From Caulobacteraceae bacterium (lineage in GTDB: Bacteria; Pseudomonadota; Alphaproteobacteria; Caulobacterales; Caulobacteraceae), in NCBI GenBank assembly GCA_019247715.1, contig JAFBAO010000046.1, forward strand, positions 33,885 through 97,884: DNA of 64,000 nucleotides, read 5' to 3'. Positions 8,662-17,731 of the stretch are shown piece after piece. The notes below the pieces were generated by a model. That model saw nothing but the letters and a program-made list of their open reading frames with translations. It had not been told where the DNA came from and ran no database searches. How positions within the stretch are numbered: position 1 is the stretch's first letter; the number at the start of each line of letters is the position of its first letter. A program made the position numbers and the translations under genes.

Positions 8662-9285
8662 TCAGCCCTTCTTGTCGAACTCGGTGTCGATCAAGAGCTC
8701 GATCGGCGCGGCCAGCATCGGCGGCAGGCCAAGACCCGACGCATCGATGGTGGTGCGGGCGCTCACCCCGATGACCGGGCCCCGGAAGCCCTGCCCGGCG
8801 CCGACCAGCTCAACGTCGAAGGTCGCCGGCGTCGTCTTGCCCTTGATGGTGAGGTCGCCGTCCACCTTGCCATGGGTGGCGTCGAGCGCATGGAAGGCCT
8901 TGGAGACGAAGGTCGCGGTGGGGAACTGGGCGACGTTCAGGAACGGGGCGCCCGAGAGCTCTTCCGGGAAGTTGACGGCGCCGGTGGGGGCGGTGGTGAT
9001 CGACTTGGCCTCGACGGTCACGTTGAGCTTGTCGGCCGCCGGATTGGCCGGATCCCAGACGAGCTCGCCGGACACCGCGGTGAAGCGGAACACCGAATAG
9101 GAAAAGCCCACGTGCGGCACCCGCGCGATCAGTGCGGTGTGGGCCGGGTCGAGGGCGTAGGCGCCCGCCGGCGCGACCTTGTAGTCCTTCGAGGGCTTCG
9201 GCATCGCCGGCTGGGCGGAAGCGCCGAGGGCGCCGGCCAGCACGCCGGCGGCGGCGAGGCCCAAGGCCATCGTGCGAACGGTCAT
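8662..9285 (-). CDS. YceI-family periplasmic lipid-binding protein
   Basis: 207 residues with a cleavable signal peptide (cut near ASAQP, residue 25) and AGGGAGA ahead of the ATG. YceI proteins form a lipocalin-like barrel that holds polyisoprenoid chains. The family signs are YALDPAHTALIARVPHVGFS, the internal GDLTIKGKTTPATFDVEL strand and GVSARTTIDASGLGLP near the end. The gene is monocistronic between a hypothetical protein and the radical SAM gene. Stress-linked expression is known for some YceI proteins, but nothing here shows it. Confidence 0.9.
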   Translation of the reverse strand: MTVRTMALGLAAAGVLAGALGASAQPAMPKPSKDYKVAPAGAYALDPAHTALIARVPHVGFSYSVFRFTAVSGELVWDPANPAADKLNVTVEAKSITTAPTGAVNFPEELSGAPFLNVAQFPTATFVSKAFHALDATHGKVDGDLTIKGKTTPATFDVELVGAGQGFRGPVIGVSARTTIDASGLGLPPMLAAPIELLIDTEFDKKG

Positions 9286-9340
9286 TCGGTTTCTCCCTGG
9301 AAGGACGGCCTTGTTCGCATCGTCCCGCGCGCCAGCTTAA

Positions 9341-10459
9341 CTAGGCTCCGCCGGCGGCGGAAGGGTTGGCGGCCCCGGCCTCGACAGCGAAGAGGTCCAG
9401 TTGGTCTCCGGCCTTCGGCGGGACCCGAAAGCGGCTGAGATCCAGCGTGGGCGCCGGACCGTCGAGGCCGAAGCGCCGGCGGGCGGCCCTGAAGCGGGCG
9501 CCGATCAGGGAGGCGACGGGGCCCTCGCCCTTCATCCGCTTGCCCCATTCGGAGTCGTAGTCGCGCCCGCCCCGCATCTGGCGCACCAGCGACATCACCC
9601 GCCGGGCCCGATCCGGCCGCGCGGCGGCCAGCCACTCGCAGAAGAGGTCCTTGATCTCGAGCGGCAGGCGCAGAACGACGTATCCTGCGCCGGAGGCGCC
9701 GGCCTCGGCGGCCCGTTCCAGCACCGTCTCCAGTTCGTGGTCGTTCAGGCCGGGGATCACCGGGGCGAACATGACCGTCACCGGCGCGCCGGCGGCGGCC
9801 AGGCCCCGGATCGCCGCCAACCGCTTCTCCGGCGTCGCCGCCCGTGGCTCCATGACCCGCGCGAGCTTGCGGTCGAGGGTGGTCACCGAGACCGCGGCCC
9901 TCGCCATCGCCCGCGCGCCCATGGGACCGACGAGGTCGAGGTCGCGCAGGATCAGCGCCGACTTGGTGATGATCGAGAACGGATGGTTGAAGGCGCTCAA
10001 GGTTTCGAGCACCTGGCGGGTCACCCTCAGGCGCCGCTCCTGGGGCTGATAGGGATCGGTGTTGCCGCCGACGTGGATGACGCCCGGCGCGTACCCCGGC
10101 TTGGCCAGCTCCCTGGCGAGCAGCCGCCCGGCGTCTGGCTTGAAGAAGATCCGGCTCTCGAAATCGAGGCCCGGCGAGAGCCCCATGTAGGCGTGGGCCG
10201 GCCGGGCGTAGCAGTAGATGCAGCCGTGCTCGCAGCCCCGGTAGGGGTTGATCGAGCGGTCGAAGCCGACGTCGGGACTGTCGTTGCGGGCGATGATCGT
10301 CCGGGCCCGCTCCGGCGTGACCACCGTGCGCAAAGGGACCGGCGTCTCGTCGGCCTCGGTCCAGCCGTCGTCGAACGCCTCGCGGATCTGGCTCTCGTAG
10401 CGGCCGCTGGCGTTGGAGCGGGCGCCGCGTCCGTGGGGCGCGGGTGAGGGGACGGACAT
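9341..10459 (-). CDS. PA0069-type radical SAM protein (SplB-like)
   Basis: 372 residues. The radical SAM cluster motif is CEHGCIYCY (CxxxCxxC) near residues 74-82, followed by the family stretch ARPAHAYMGLSPGLDFESRI and a GGNTDPYQP motif. These proteins resemble spore photoproduct lyase and belong to the group named after Pseudomonas PA0069; the reaction is not established. A LexA-type box lies 25 bases ahead of the start, so it is probably SOS-induced, which supports a DNA-damage role. Transcribed divergently from the small glycosyltransferase-like gene. Confidence 0.9.
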   Translation of the reverse strand: MSVPSPAPHGRGARSNASGRYESQIREAFDDGWTEADETPVPLRTVVTPERARTIIARNDSPDVGFDRSINPYRGCEHGCIYCYARPAHAYMGLSPGLDFESRIFFKPDAGRLLARELAKPGYAPGVIHVGGNTDPYQPQERRLRVTRQVLETLSAFNHPFSIITKSALILRDLDLVGPMGARAMARAAVSVTTLDRKLARVMEPRAATPEKRLAAIRGLAAAGAPVTVMFAPVIPGLNDHELETVLERAAEAGASGAGYVVLRLPLEIKDLFCEWLAAARPDRARRVMSLVRQMRGGRDYDSEWGKRMKGEGPVASLIGARFRAARRRFGLDGPAPTLDLSRFRVPPKAGDQLDLFAVEAGAANPSAAGGA

Positions 10460-10483
10460 CGGCCGAGCCTAGTCCTCGGAACA

Positions 10484-10498
10484 GAACAAATCAAGAAC
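10484..10498. promoter_or_regulatory. LexA (SOS) box ahead of the radical SAM gene
   Basis: GAAC-N7-GAAC (spacer AAATCAA), the direct-repeat SOS box of alphaproteobacteria (read as GTTC-N7-GTTC on the other strand). It ends 25 bases from the start codon at 10459, where LexA would block the promoter. It could also act on the divergent gene at 10551. Confidence 0.75.
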
Positions 10499-10550
10499 TT
10501 GTCGCCACGCCAAGCTTGACCCGCTGCCGGCGCGTCCGCTTGATGGGGCC

Positions 10551-11003
10551 ATGCTGTCGGTGGTGATCTCGGCCTCGGACGACGCGGGCGCCCTGGCGCG
10601 CCTGCTGGCGGCGCTGGTGGAGGGGGTGACGGCAGAGCTCGTCGCGGACGTCGTGGTGTGGGGCGCCTCAGGTCTCAGCCGCGCGGTGGCCGACGAGGCC
10701 GGCGCGACCTTGGCCGAGGCCGGCGACCTCGCCGCCGCCGTGGGCCTGGCGCGCGGCCGCTGGATCGCCGGCCTGCCGCTCGGAGCGGCCCTGGCACCTG
10801 GATGGATCGAGGCGGTGGCCGAGCATATGGGGAGGACGCCGCCCGCCCCGGCGAGGCTGCTCGCGCCCGGACGGTTCCTGCTTCGCCGCCGGCCGCAGGG
10901 CTGGCTGGTCCCGAAGTCGGCGGCGATCCTAGGGGTGTCGGAGGAGGATCTCGAGCGCCTCGCGGGCCTCGGCGGCGCTCGCCGGCTTCGGGTCCTGGCG
11001 TAA
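10551..11003 (+). CDS. Short glycosyltransferase family 2-like protein
   Basis: 150 residues. The N-terminus (MLSVVISASDDAGALARLLAAL) and the LARGRWIAGLPLGAALAPGWIEA segment resemble the nucleotide-binding half of GT-A glycosyltransferases, but the DxD metal motif is not evident and the protein ends early, so it may lack transferase activity. It overlaps the 3' end of the convergent transglycosylase gene by 75 bases, which is unusual. The open frame, start context and family resemblance argue for a real gene, with reservations. Confidence 0.6.
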   Translation: MLSVVISASDDAGALARLLAALVEGVTAELVADVVVWGASGLSRAVADEAGATLAEAGDLAAAVGLARGRWIAGLPLGAALAPGWIEAVAEHMGRTPPAPARLLAPGRFLLRRRPQGWLVPKSAAILGVSEEDLERLAGLGGARRLRVLA

Positions 11004-12641
11004 GGCGGTCTGGCTCAGAACGGCCTGACCCGAGACGGTATGGCCGGGGACGGCCTGGCTGGCGGCGTCCAGCCGCGCGTCGATGAACGGCGCGTCCGAG
11101 GCGAGGGCGTCCAGGGTGCGGCTCGGGACGCCGAACTGGCGCCGATAGCTCCAGTAGGCCGCCATCACCTTGCGCACGTAGGCGCGGGTCTGGGCGAAGG
11201 GCAGGCTCTCCACCAGGAGCAGGCTGTCGGCGTTTGGGCCCAGCAGGGCGAGGGTGCGGCCGACCACCGACGGGCCGCCGTTGTAGGCCGCCAGCGCCCG
11301 CAGGATGTCGTAGCCCACCGCCTTGTTCATCAGCCAGTTGAGGTAGGCCTGGCCGAGCTGGAGGTTGACGCCCTGATCGAAGAGCGGAACCGGATCGGCG
11401 GCGAGGCTGGAATCGCCCGCCACGCTGGCGGCCGACGGCGGCATCAGCTGCATCAGGCCCACCGCGCCCACCGGTGAGACCGCCATGCCGTTGAAGCGGC
11501 TCTCCTGCCAGGTCACGGCGTAGACCAGCGCCTTGTCGACGGTGAAGCCGCCGGCGGGCGCCAGGTCGGGGGTAGGATAGCGCACGCTCGGCGGCGCGGC
11601 GGCGGCCGTATGCAGCACGACCTCGCCGCGCGGGGCGCTCGGGCTGAGGGCGAAGATGAGCTTCATCCAGAGGGCCCGGGAGGATTCGTCGGGCGCGAGG
11701 GCGAGGCCGGCGCGCAGTTCGGCCCCGGCGTCGACGGGACGGCCAAGCTGGCTGAGCGCCACCGCCCGCCGGGCCCGCGGATCGGAGGTCGCCAGGCGGG
11801 CGAGCGCCATGTCGTCAGCCGAGTAGGCGGCCGAGCTCAAGACCGCGGCGCCGCGGTTGGCGATGGCCGCCTCGATGACCCCGTCAAGAGGGTCGTCCAG
11901 GAGCTGGAGTTTGCGCGCCGCGATCATCCCGTAGAAGGTGTCCGGGGCGGCGGCGGCGATCTTGAGCAGCGCCGGAACATGCTCGGGCGCGCCGGCCGCC
12001 GCCGCCGAGCGGGCGGCCCAATAGGCGCCGGCGGCGCGCTGGGCGTCGGTCTCGGCGACATTGGCGGCGATGGTCTCGAAGGCGCTCATGGCGTCGGCGT
12101 AGCGGCCGAGCCGGTAGGCCGATAGGCCGGCGATCCACGCGTCCCGGTCGGCCCGGGCCCGGTCGAAGGCGCGCTGGAGGTCCGCGTTGAAGTAGGCTTC
12201 GCGCGCCGGCCGCGACTGCGGCGAGGCGATGGGCTCGCCGACGTCGTCCGCGGTGGCGATCGGCGGCGCCGAGGGGGGCGCGGGCGGCATGGCCCCGGCC
12301 GGCTTCAGCTTGAGCGCCAGGGCGTAGATCTTGTCCGCCCCCGGCAGGTCGCCGAAGGCCTTCAGCCAGCCGGCCAGCTGCTCGAACGTGTTTGTCCTCG
12401 GCCCGGCGTGGACCAGCTTCAGGTACTGGATCTTCCCGACCAGGCAAGGATCGGACACCCGGGCGAGTTCCTGCTCCGCGGCTGCGTAGTCGCCCCGCTC
12501 GGCCGCGTCGTAGGCGGCCGTATAGGCCTGGACGTCCTGAGGGGAGAGGGCCTGCAGGGGCGGTGCGGCGCTCGCAGGGCGCGCGGAAAGACCCAGAACA
12601 AGGGCCAGAACCGCCGCCGCCATCGCCGTCAGTGCGCGCAT
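10929..12641 (-). CDS. slt: Soluble lytic murein transglycosylase
   Basis: 570 residues from the ATG at 12641, which has a strong ribosome site (AAGGAGG) and begins a signal peptide cut near ASAAP; an upstream ATG at 12701 would precede it with a non-signal stretch. The first ~370 residues are helical TPR-like repeats (the superhelical U domain), and the C-terminal third is a goose-lysozyme-type domain with the catalytic Glu in TWQESRFN and the GLMQLMP motif. It cleaves peptidoglycan in the periplasm to anhydromuropeptides. The extreme C-terminus is Ala/Gln-rich and overlaps the convergent gene. Confidence 0.93.
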   Translation of the reverse strand: MRALTAMAAAVLALVLGLSARPASAAPPLQALSPQDVQAYTAAYDAAERGDYAAAEQELARVSDPCLVGKIQYLKLVHAGPRTNTFEQLAGWLKAFGDLPGADKIYALALKLKPAGAMPPAPPSAPPIATADDVGEPIASPQSRPAREAYFNADLQRAFDRARADRDAWIAGLSAYRLGRYADAMSAFETIAANVAETDAQRAAGAYWAARSAAAAGAPEHVPALLKIAAAAPDTFYGMIAARKLQLLDDPLDGVIEAAIANRGAAVLSSAAYSADDMALARLATSDPRARRAVALSQLGRPVDAGAELRAGLALAPDESSRALWMKLIFALSPSAPRGEVVLHTAAAAPPSVRYPTPDLAPAGGFTVDKALVYAVTWQESRFNGMAVSPVGAVGLMQLMPPSAASVAGDSSLAADPVPLFDQGVNLQLGQAYLNWLMNKAVGYDILRALAAYNGGPSVVGRTLALLGPNADSLLLVESLPFAQTRAYVRKVMAAYWSYRRQFGVPSRTLDALASDAPFIDARLDAASQAVPGHTVSGQAVLSQTALRQDPKPASAAEAREALEILLRHP

Positions 12642-12742
12642 GCGCCCTCCTTGCGCCGCCGCGGTCGAGGCGGCGTAAGCTAGCCATGGGTACAACGACA
12701 AACTTAACGCCTGGCGCCCGGAGGTGACGCCAGAGGCTGAGA

Positions 12743-13552
12743 TTACGAAGGCCGAGCTTGGCGATCAACCCTGTCCATGAGGGTCAGGAGGTCCTCCCAG
12801 GCCTTCTTCTTGGCGGCCGGTTGTCGCAGCAGGAAGGCCGGATGCAGGGTCGGCATGGCCGGCAGCGCCAGGGCGCCGTCCGCCGAGCGCCACTCGAACC
12901 AGCGCCCGCGCAGCGAGAGGACGCCTTCCTTGCGCTGCAGCACCGACTTGGCGGCCGATCCGCCCACCAGCAGCAGCGCCTTCGGGCGCACCAGGGCGAT
13001 CGCCCGCTCCAGGAAGGGGGCGCAGACCTGCTGCTCGGCCGGGGTCGGATCGCGGTTGCCGGGCGGGCGCCAGAAGACGGTGTTGGTGATGAAGACCCGG
13101 CCCGTGAGGCCGGCGGCGCCCAGCATCCGGTCCAGCAGCTTGCCGGCCCGGCCGACGAAAGGCTCGCCCTGGGCGTCCTCGTCCGCCCCCGGACCCTCGC
13201 CGATCACCATCACCGGCGCGTCCGGATCGCCGCGGCTGAAGACCGCCTGGCGGGCGCCCGCGAACTTCAGGGGGCAGCCCTCGAAGGCGGCGATGGCCGC
13301 GGCGAGGGCGGCGAGGTCGGCCGCCTCGGCCGCCAGGCTCCTGGCCAGCTCCAACGCCTCGGCCGCCTGGGGGGCCGGCTCCTGGGCGGGCGCGAGCGGC
13401 CGCGCAGGTTGGGCGAGGGCGATCGGCCGGGGCCGCAGGGCTTCGAGGCCCTGGGCCATCCGGTCCTGCGGCGCCTCGGCGTAGGCGGCCTCGACCCCCG
13501 CGTCGGCCCAGAAGGCCAGCAGACTCTCCAGCGCGCGCGCCTCGGGCGACAT
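12743..13552 (-). CDS. Family 4-type uracil-DNA glycosylase
   Basis: 269 residues. Removes uracil from DNA. The core has VIGEGPGADEDAQGEPFVG (motif A, GEGPGxxE), FITNTVFWRPPGNR (motif 2) and a TLHPAFLLRQP motif with the catalytic-region His. Cys residues in EGCPLK and QQVCAPF fit iron-sulfur ligands, although the usual first CxxC pair shows only one Cys, as in other alphaproteobacterial members. The N-terminal ~80 residues are Ala/Pro-rich and not conserved. No SOS box was seen upstream. Confidence 0.92.
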   Translation of the reverse strand: MSPEARALESLLAFWADAGVEAAYAEAPQDRMAQGLEALRPRPIALAQPARPLAPAQEPAPQAAEALELARSLAAEAADLAALAAAIAAFEGCPLKFAGARQAVFSRGDPDAPVMVIGEGPGADEDAQGEPFVGRAGKLLDRMLGAAGLTGRVFITNTVFWRPPGNRDPTPAEQQVCAPFLERAIALVRPKALLLVGGSAAKSVLQRKEGVLSLRGRWFEWRSADGALALPAMPTLHPAFLLRQPAAKKKAWEDLLTLMDRVDRQARPS

Positions 13553-13621
13553 GGGGCGAGCTTAGCATCCGCGGCGCGGGACGCGAGGCCCTCCCGCGGC
13601 CGGCGCGTTTCGAGCTTTTTC

Positions 13622-13650
13622 TTGACCGCCCCGGCCGCCGCTCCAATTAA
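13622..13650 (+). promoter_or_regulatory. Candidate sigma-70 promoter of the ETF-QO gene
   Basis: TTGACC (13622-13627), a 17-base spacer and AATTAA (13645-13650), 31 bases ahead of the ATG at 13681. The -35 box is good and the -10 is modest. Confidence 0.4.
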
Positions 13651-13680
13651 GGCTGGAAGAGGGATGGGCAAGGAGAGGCT

Positions 13681-15354
13681 ATGAGCGAAGACGTCCAACG
13701 CGAGGCCATAGACTACGACGTGGTGATCGTCGGCGCCGGTCCTGCGGGCCTTTCGGCCGCGATCCGGCTGAAGCAGCTGGCGGCCGAGGCCGGGGCGGAG
13801 GTCTCGGTGGCGGTGCTCGAGAAGGGCTCGGAAGTGGGCGCCCACATCCTCTCGGGGGCCGTGATCGATCCCAGGGGCCTGAACGAGCTCATTCCCGACT
13901 GGAAGGAGAAGGGCGCTCCGCTCGAGACGCCGGTGACCAAGGACCGGTTCCTGCTGCTCGGCCCCCAGGGCGAGATAGAGGCGCCGATGTTCGCCATGCC
14001 GCCCCTGATGCACAATCACGGCAACTACATCGCCTCGCTCGCCAACCTGTGCCGCTGGCTGGCCACCGAGGCCGAGGGACTGGGGGTGGAGATCTACCCC
14101 GGCATGGCGGCCTCCGACCTCACCTGGCGCGAGGACGGCTCGGTGAAGGGGGTGGTCGCCGGCGTCTTCGGGGTCGGCAAGGACGGCGAGGAGAAACCCG
14201 ACTACCAGCCCGGCGTCGAGCTCAACGGCAAGTACGTGCTGATCGCCGAGGGCGCGCGCGGCTCGTTGGCCAAGGTCATTCAGGCGAAGTTCGGCCTCGC
14301 CGAGGGGCGCGAGCCGCAGAAGTTCGGGATCGGCCTCAAGGAGATCTGGCAGGTTCCGGACGCGGTCTTCGAGCCCGGCCTCGTGCAGCACACCGCCGGC
14401 TGGCCGCTCGACGATTCCACCGGCGGCGGCAGCTTCCTATACCACTTCGGCGACCACTACGTGGCGATCGGCTTCGTGGTCCACCTGAACTACAAGAACC
14501 CCTGGCTCTCGCCTTTCGACGAGTTCCAGCGCCTGAAGCACCACCCCTCGATCCGGCGCTACCTGGAGGGCGGCAAGCGGATCGCCTACGGCGCGCGGGC
14601 GATCACCGAGGGCGGCTGGCAATCGATCCCCAAGCTCTCCTTCCCGGGCGGGGCCCTGATCGGATGCTCGGCAGGCTTCGTGAACGTGCCCCGGATCAAG
14701 GGCAGTCACAACGCCATCAAGACCGGCATGCTGGGGGCCGAAGCGGCGTTCGCCGCCCTCCAGGCCGGCCGCGAGGGCGATACGCTCACCGAATACGAGA
14801 GCGCCTTCGCCGGCTCCTGGGTCGCCAAGGAGCTGAAGACCGCCCGCAACGCCAAGCCGCTCTGGTCGAAGTTCGGCACCATGATCGGTTCGGGACTGGC
14901 GATCGCGGACCTCTGGTGCGCGAGCCTGCTCGGCGGCTTCTCCTTCTTCGGCACCCTCAAGCACGGCAAGACCGACGCCCAGGCCACCGGCAAGGCCGAG
15001 GACTACAAGCCGATCGTCTATCCCAAACCCGACGGGGTGCTCAGCTTCGACAAGCTCTCGTCGGTGTTCCTCTCCTCCACCAACCACGAGGAAGACCAGC
15101 CGGCGCATCTGAAGCTGAAGGACCCGGAGATCCCGATCAAGGTCAACCTGCCGCGCTACGGGGAGCCGGCGAGGCTCTACTGCCCGGCCGGGGTCTACGA
15201 AGTGCTCTACGACGACGACGGCTCGAACCCACGCTTCCAGATCAACGCCCAGAACTGCGTCCACTGTAAAACCTGCGACATCAAGGATCCGTCGCAGAAC
15301 ATTGTCTGGACGACCCCCGAAGGGGGCGGCGGACCGAACTACCCGAACATGTAG
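13681..15354 (+). CDS. Electron-transfer flavoprotein-ubiquinone oxidoreductase
   Basis: 557 residues, ribosome site AAGGAGA. Passes electrons from ETF (fed by fatty-acid and amino-acid dehydrogenases) to ubiquinone at the inner membrane. It has the FAD-binding VVIVGAGPAGLSAAIRLK at residues 13-30, the ETF-QO quinone region in the middle, and at the C-terminus a ferredoxin-like 4Fe-4S site with CPAGVYE and CVHCKTCDIKDP. Length is normal for the family. ETF genes themselves are not in the window. Confidence 0.95.
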   Translation: MSEDVQREAIDYDVVIVGAGPAGLSAAIRLKQLAAEAGAEVSVAVLEKGSEVGAHILSGAVIDPRGLNELIPDWKEKGAPLETPVTKDRFLLLGPQGEIEAPMFAMPPLMHNHGNYIASLANLCRWLATEAEGLGVEIYPGMAASDLTWREDGSVKGVVAGVFGVGKDGEEKPDYQPGVELNGKYVLIAEGARGSLAKVIQAKFGLAEGREPQKFGIGLKEIWQVPDAVFEPGLVQHTAGWPLDDSTGGGSFLYHFGDHYVAIGFVVHLNYKNPWLSPFDEFQRLKHHPSIRRYLEGGKRIAYGARAITEGGWQSIPKLSFPGGALIGCSAGFVNVPRIKGSHNAIKTGMLGAEAAFAALQAGREGDTLTEYESAFAGSWVAKELKTARNAKPLWSKFGTMIGSGLAIADLWCASLLGGFSFFGTLKHGKTDAQATGKAEDYKPIVYPKPDGVLSFDKLSSVFLSSTNHEEDQPAHLKLKDPEIPIKVNLPRYGEPARLYCPAGVYEVLYDDDGSNPRFQINAQNCVHCKTCDIKDPSQNIVWTTPEGGGGPNYPNM

Positions 15355-15370
15355 CCGATGGCCGGCGGCG

Positions 15371-15796
15371 CTACCGCCGGAACAGGTCCAACAGGCGCCT
15401 CAGCGGGTTGGGGTCGGCGAGGGCGCGCAGCCGGCGGGCGACCGAACGGCTGTCCATCCGGCCGTGGTAGCGGCAGTCGCACAGCAATCTGTGGGTGTCG
15501 TGGCGGTTCAGGCCGAAAAAGGCTTCCGCGTCGCCGAGCGTGTCGCCATTCAGGCCCTCGTGGCGCAGGACCGGGTCGGCGAAGGCGTAGGCGATCGGCG
15601 TCTCATCGCCTCTGAGCCTGGCGCGCTGCGACTCGGCGTAGAACTCCACCATCGCCAGCGGCCTCAGGCATCGGCTGGGCGCCCGTGTCAGCAGGTCGGC
15701 CCACCGCCGAAGCCGATCGCGCCTCGACATAGGCGCCGCCGAGAGCGCGGTCACGTCCGCGATCGCGCTGATCCGGTCCAAGGACTGTTTCTTCAT
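15371..15796 (-). CDS. Hypothetical protein with C-terminal LCDCRYHG motif
   Basis: 141 residues from the ATG at 15796 (CGGAG seven bases upstream). No signal peptide or membrane segment. The C-terminal half contains FFGLNRHDTHRLLCDCRYHG, a His/Cys-rich motif I have seen in short alphaproteobacterial proteins without assigned function; the CxC with flanking His could bind metal. The middle (LRPLAMVEFYAESQRARLRG) is helical. It sits convergent to ETF-QO and divergent from the TPR lipoprotein. Confidence 0.65.
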   Translation of the reverse strand: MKKQSLDRISAIADVTALSAAPMSRRDRLRRWADLLTRAPSRCLRPLAMVEFYAESQRARLRGDETPIAYAFADPVLRHEGLNGDTLGDAEAFFGLNRHDTHRLLCDCRYHGRMDSRSVARRLRALADPNPLRRLLDLFRR

Positions 15797-15929
15797 GGGG
15801 AACTCCGGCGCTTGTGGAGGCGAAACGGCCAAGACGTTGGCAAGTGCCAATCGCGCTCGAAAAAATTCGCTGCGCCATCGTCTCGGCCCAGGCGCGTCGG
15901 GCGCCTTGCCCCGCGCCCTGGAAAGCGCG

Positions 15930-17723
15930 ATGGCTCATCTCATGCCGCGCCCTTCCTCGCTCGTGATCGCCGGAGCTCTGCTTCTGGGCGCCTGCGTCAC
16001 CCACGCGCCCGTGCGTACGGTGACGCCGCCGCCGCCCACGGCCGACGCCACCCCCTACGGCCTCTTCCTGGCCGGACTGTCGGCGATGAACGAGGGGCGG
16101 ATGGACGCCGCCTCCGATTACCTGGCCCGGGCGTCGGCCCTGGAGGGCGCCCCCATCTACCTGCAGGAAAAGGCGTTCGCGGCCGCCCTCACGGCGGGCG
16201 AAGTCTCCGAGGCGGCGGCGCTGGCCGAGGCCGCGCCGGCGGTCGGCGACGCCGACGAATCGGCGCTGTCCATCCGGCGTCTCGGCGCTCTGACCATCGG
16301 CGTGGAGGCCATGGCGCAAGGCCGGTATCGGGCCGCCTACAAGGCTCTCACGGGTCCCGACGTCGGCTCGGCCCAGCGGACGTCGGCCTCGCTCTTGGCG
16401 GCCTGGGCGGCCGCCGGCGCCGGCGACAAGGCGGCCGTCAAGGCGGCGGACCCTGGCGGCGATCCCGTCGCCCAGTTCGTCGCCGACCTCGACCGGGCGG
16501 AACTGCTCGAGCGCACCGGCAAGTCGGATCTGGCCGAGGCCGAGTTCAAGGCGCGCCTGAAGAGCGGCGACGCCGGCGGGCTGGTCGCCCTCGCCTATGG
16601 CGGCCTTCTGGAGCGCCACGGCCGTTGGTCCGAGGCCGAGGCCCTCTATCGCAAGGTCCTCAACCGCAATCCCGGGGATCCGGTGTTCGTCGCGGCCGCC
16701 GCGCGGGCGGCCAAGCGGGGCCCCGCGCCGCCGCAGGTCCCGGTTCGCCAAGGCGCCGCTCAGGCTCTGATCATCCCGGCGGCCGGTCTCATCGCCCAGA
16801 AGCAGAACGACACGGCTTTGCAGTACCTCCGGCTGGCGCTGCGGCTCGACCCCGCCGACGACGAGGCCTGGGTGCTGGTGGGGGATCTGCTGGCGGTTTC
16901 CGGCGACCAGGAGGGGGCGCGGGCCGCCTACGCCCGGCCGCGGCCCGGCGCCGAGCGGTTCGTCGCCGCGCGCGGCAAGCTCGCCTGGAGCTTCGAGGAG
17001 GCTGGCGACGGCCCGCAGGCGTTGAAGCTGGCGGCCGACACGGTCCAGTCGGCGCCGGGCAGCCGCGAGGCGGCCATGACCCTGGCCGAACTGCTTCGCG
17101 ACAACGGCGAGTACCAGAAGTCCGCCGACGCCGTCACCCGGCTGATCGACCAGGACGCGAACCCCGACTGGCGGCTCTACTACCTGCGGGCCGCGGCCTA
17201 CGACGGCGCCGGCCAGTGGCCGCGCGCCGAGGCGGACCTGCAGGCGGCCCTGAAGCTGAGGCCGGATAGTCCCGACTTGCTCAACTATCTGGGCTACGCC
17301 TGGGTAGACCGCGGCGAGCACCTCAAGGAGGCGCTGGCGATGGTGCAGAAGGCGGCCGACGAGGAGCCTCAGTCGGGCGCCATTGTCGACAGCCTGGGCT
17401 GGGCCTTCTACCGACTGGGCGACTACCGGGCCGCCGCGGCCAAGCTCGAGGAGGCGGTCGGCCTGGAGCCGGCGGACGCCGATGTGAACGATCATCTGGG
17501 CGACGCCTATTGGCGGGTGGGGCGCAAGATCGAAGCCCGGTTCCAGTGGCGCAGGGTGCTGACCCTCGACCCCACCGAAGCCCTCAAGGCCCGGGTCGAG
17601 GCCAAGCTTGCCTCGGCTCTCGGGCCGGACGCGGTTCGCACGGCGCCCACCGGACCGGTGTTGCGTCCCGCGCCGTCGTCCGCCTCGGCCGCCGACGAGC
17701 CGGCCCAGCCCGGGGCCCGCTAG
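15930..17723 (+). CDS. TPR-repeat lipoprotein
   Basis: 597 residues from the ATG at 15930 (an ATG at 15942 is also possible). The lipobox LLGAC is near residue 25, so it is a lipid-anchored periplasmic protein. About ten tetratricopeptide-like repeats fill the rest, clearest near the C-terminus (LLNYLGYAWVDRGEHLKEAL, then SLGWAFYRLGDYRAAAAKL and DHLGDAYWRVGRKIEARFQW). TPR arrays mediate protein-protein contacts in envelope assembly. This protein directly upstream of ispE is a common arrangement in alphaproteobacteria; the gap to ispE is 8 bases, so they are co-transcribed. Confidence 0.88.
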   Translation: MAHLMPRPSSLVIAGALLLGACVTHAPVRTVTPPPPTADATPYGLFLAGLSAMNEGRMDAASDYLARASALEGAPIYLQEKAFAAALTAGEVSEAAALAEAAPAVGDADESALSIRRLGALTIGVEAMAQGRYRAAYKALTGPDVGSAQRTSASLLAAWAAAGAGDKAAVKAADPGGDPVAQFVADLDRAELLERTGKSDLAEAEFKARLKSGDAGGLVALAYGGLLERHGRWSEAEALYRKVLNRNPGDPVFVAAAARAAKRGPAPPQVPVRQGAAQALIIPAAGLIAQKQNDTALQYLRLALRLDPADDEAWVLVGDLLAVSGDQEGARAAYARPRPGAERFVAARGKLAWSFEEAGDGPQALKLAADTVQSAPGSREAAMTLAELLRDNGEYQKSADAVTRLIDQDANPDWRLYYLRAAAYDGAGQWPRAEADLQAALKLRPDSPDLLNYLGYAWVDRGEHLKEALAMVQKAADEEPQSGAIVDSLGWAFYRLGDYRAAAAKLEEAVGLEPADADVNDHLGDAYWRVGRKIEARFQWRRVLTLDPTEALKARVEAKLASALGPDAVRTAPTGPVLRPAPSSASAADEPAQPGAR

Positions 17724-17731
17724 GGACGACG

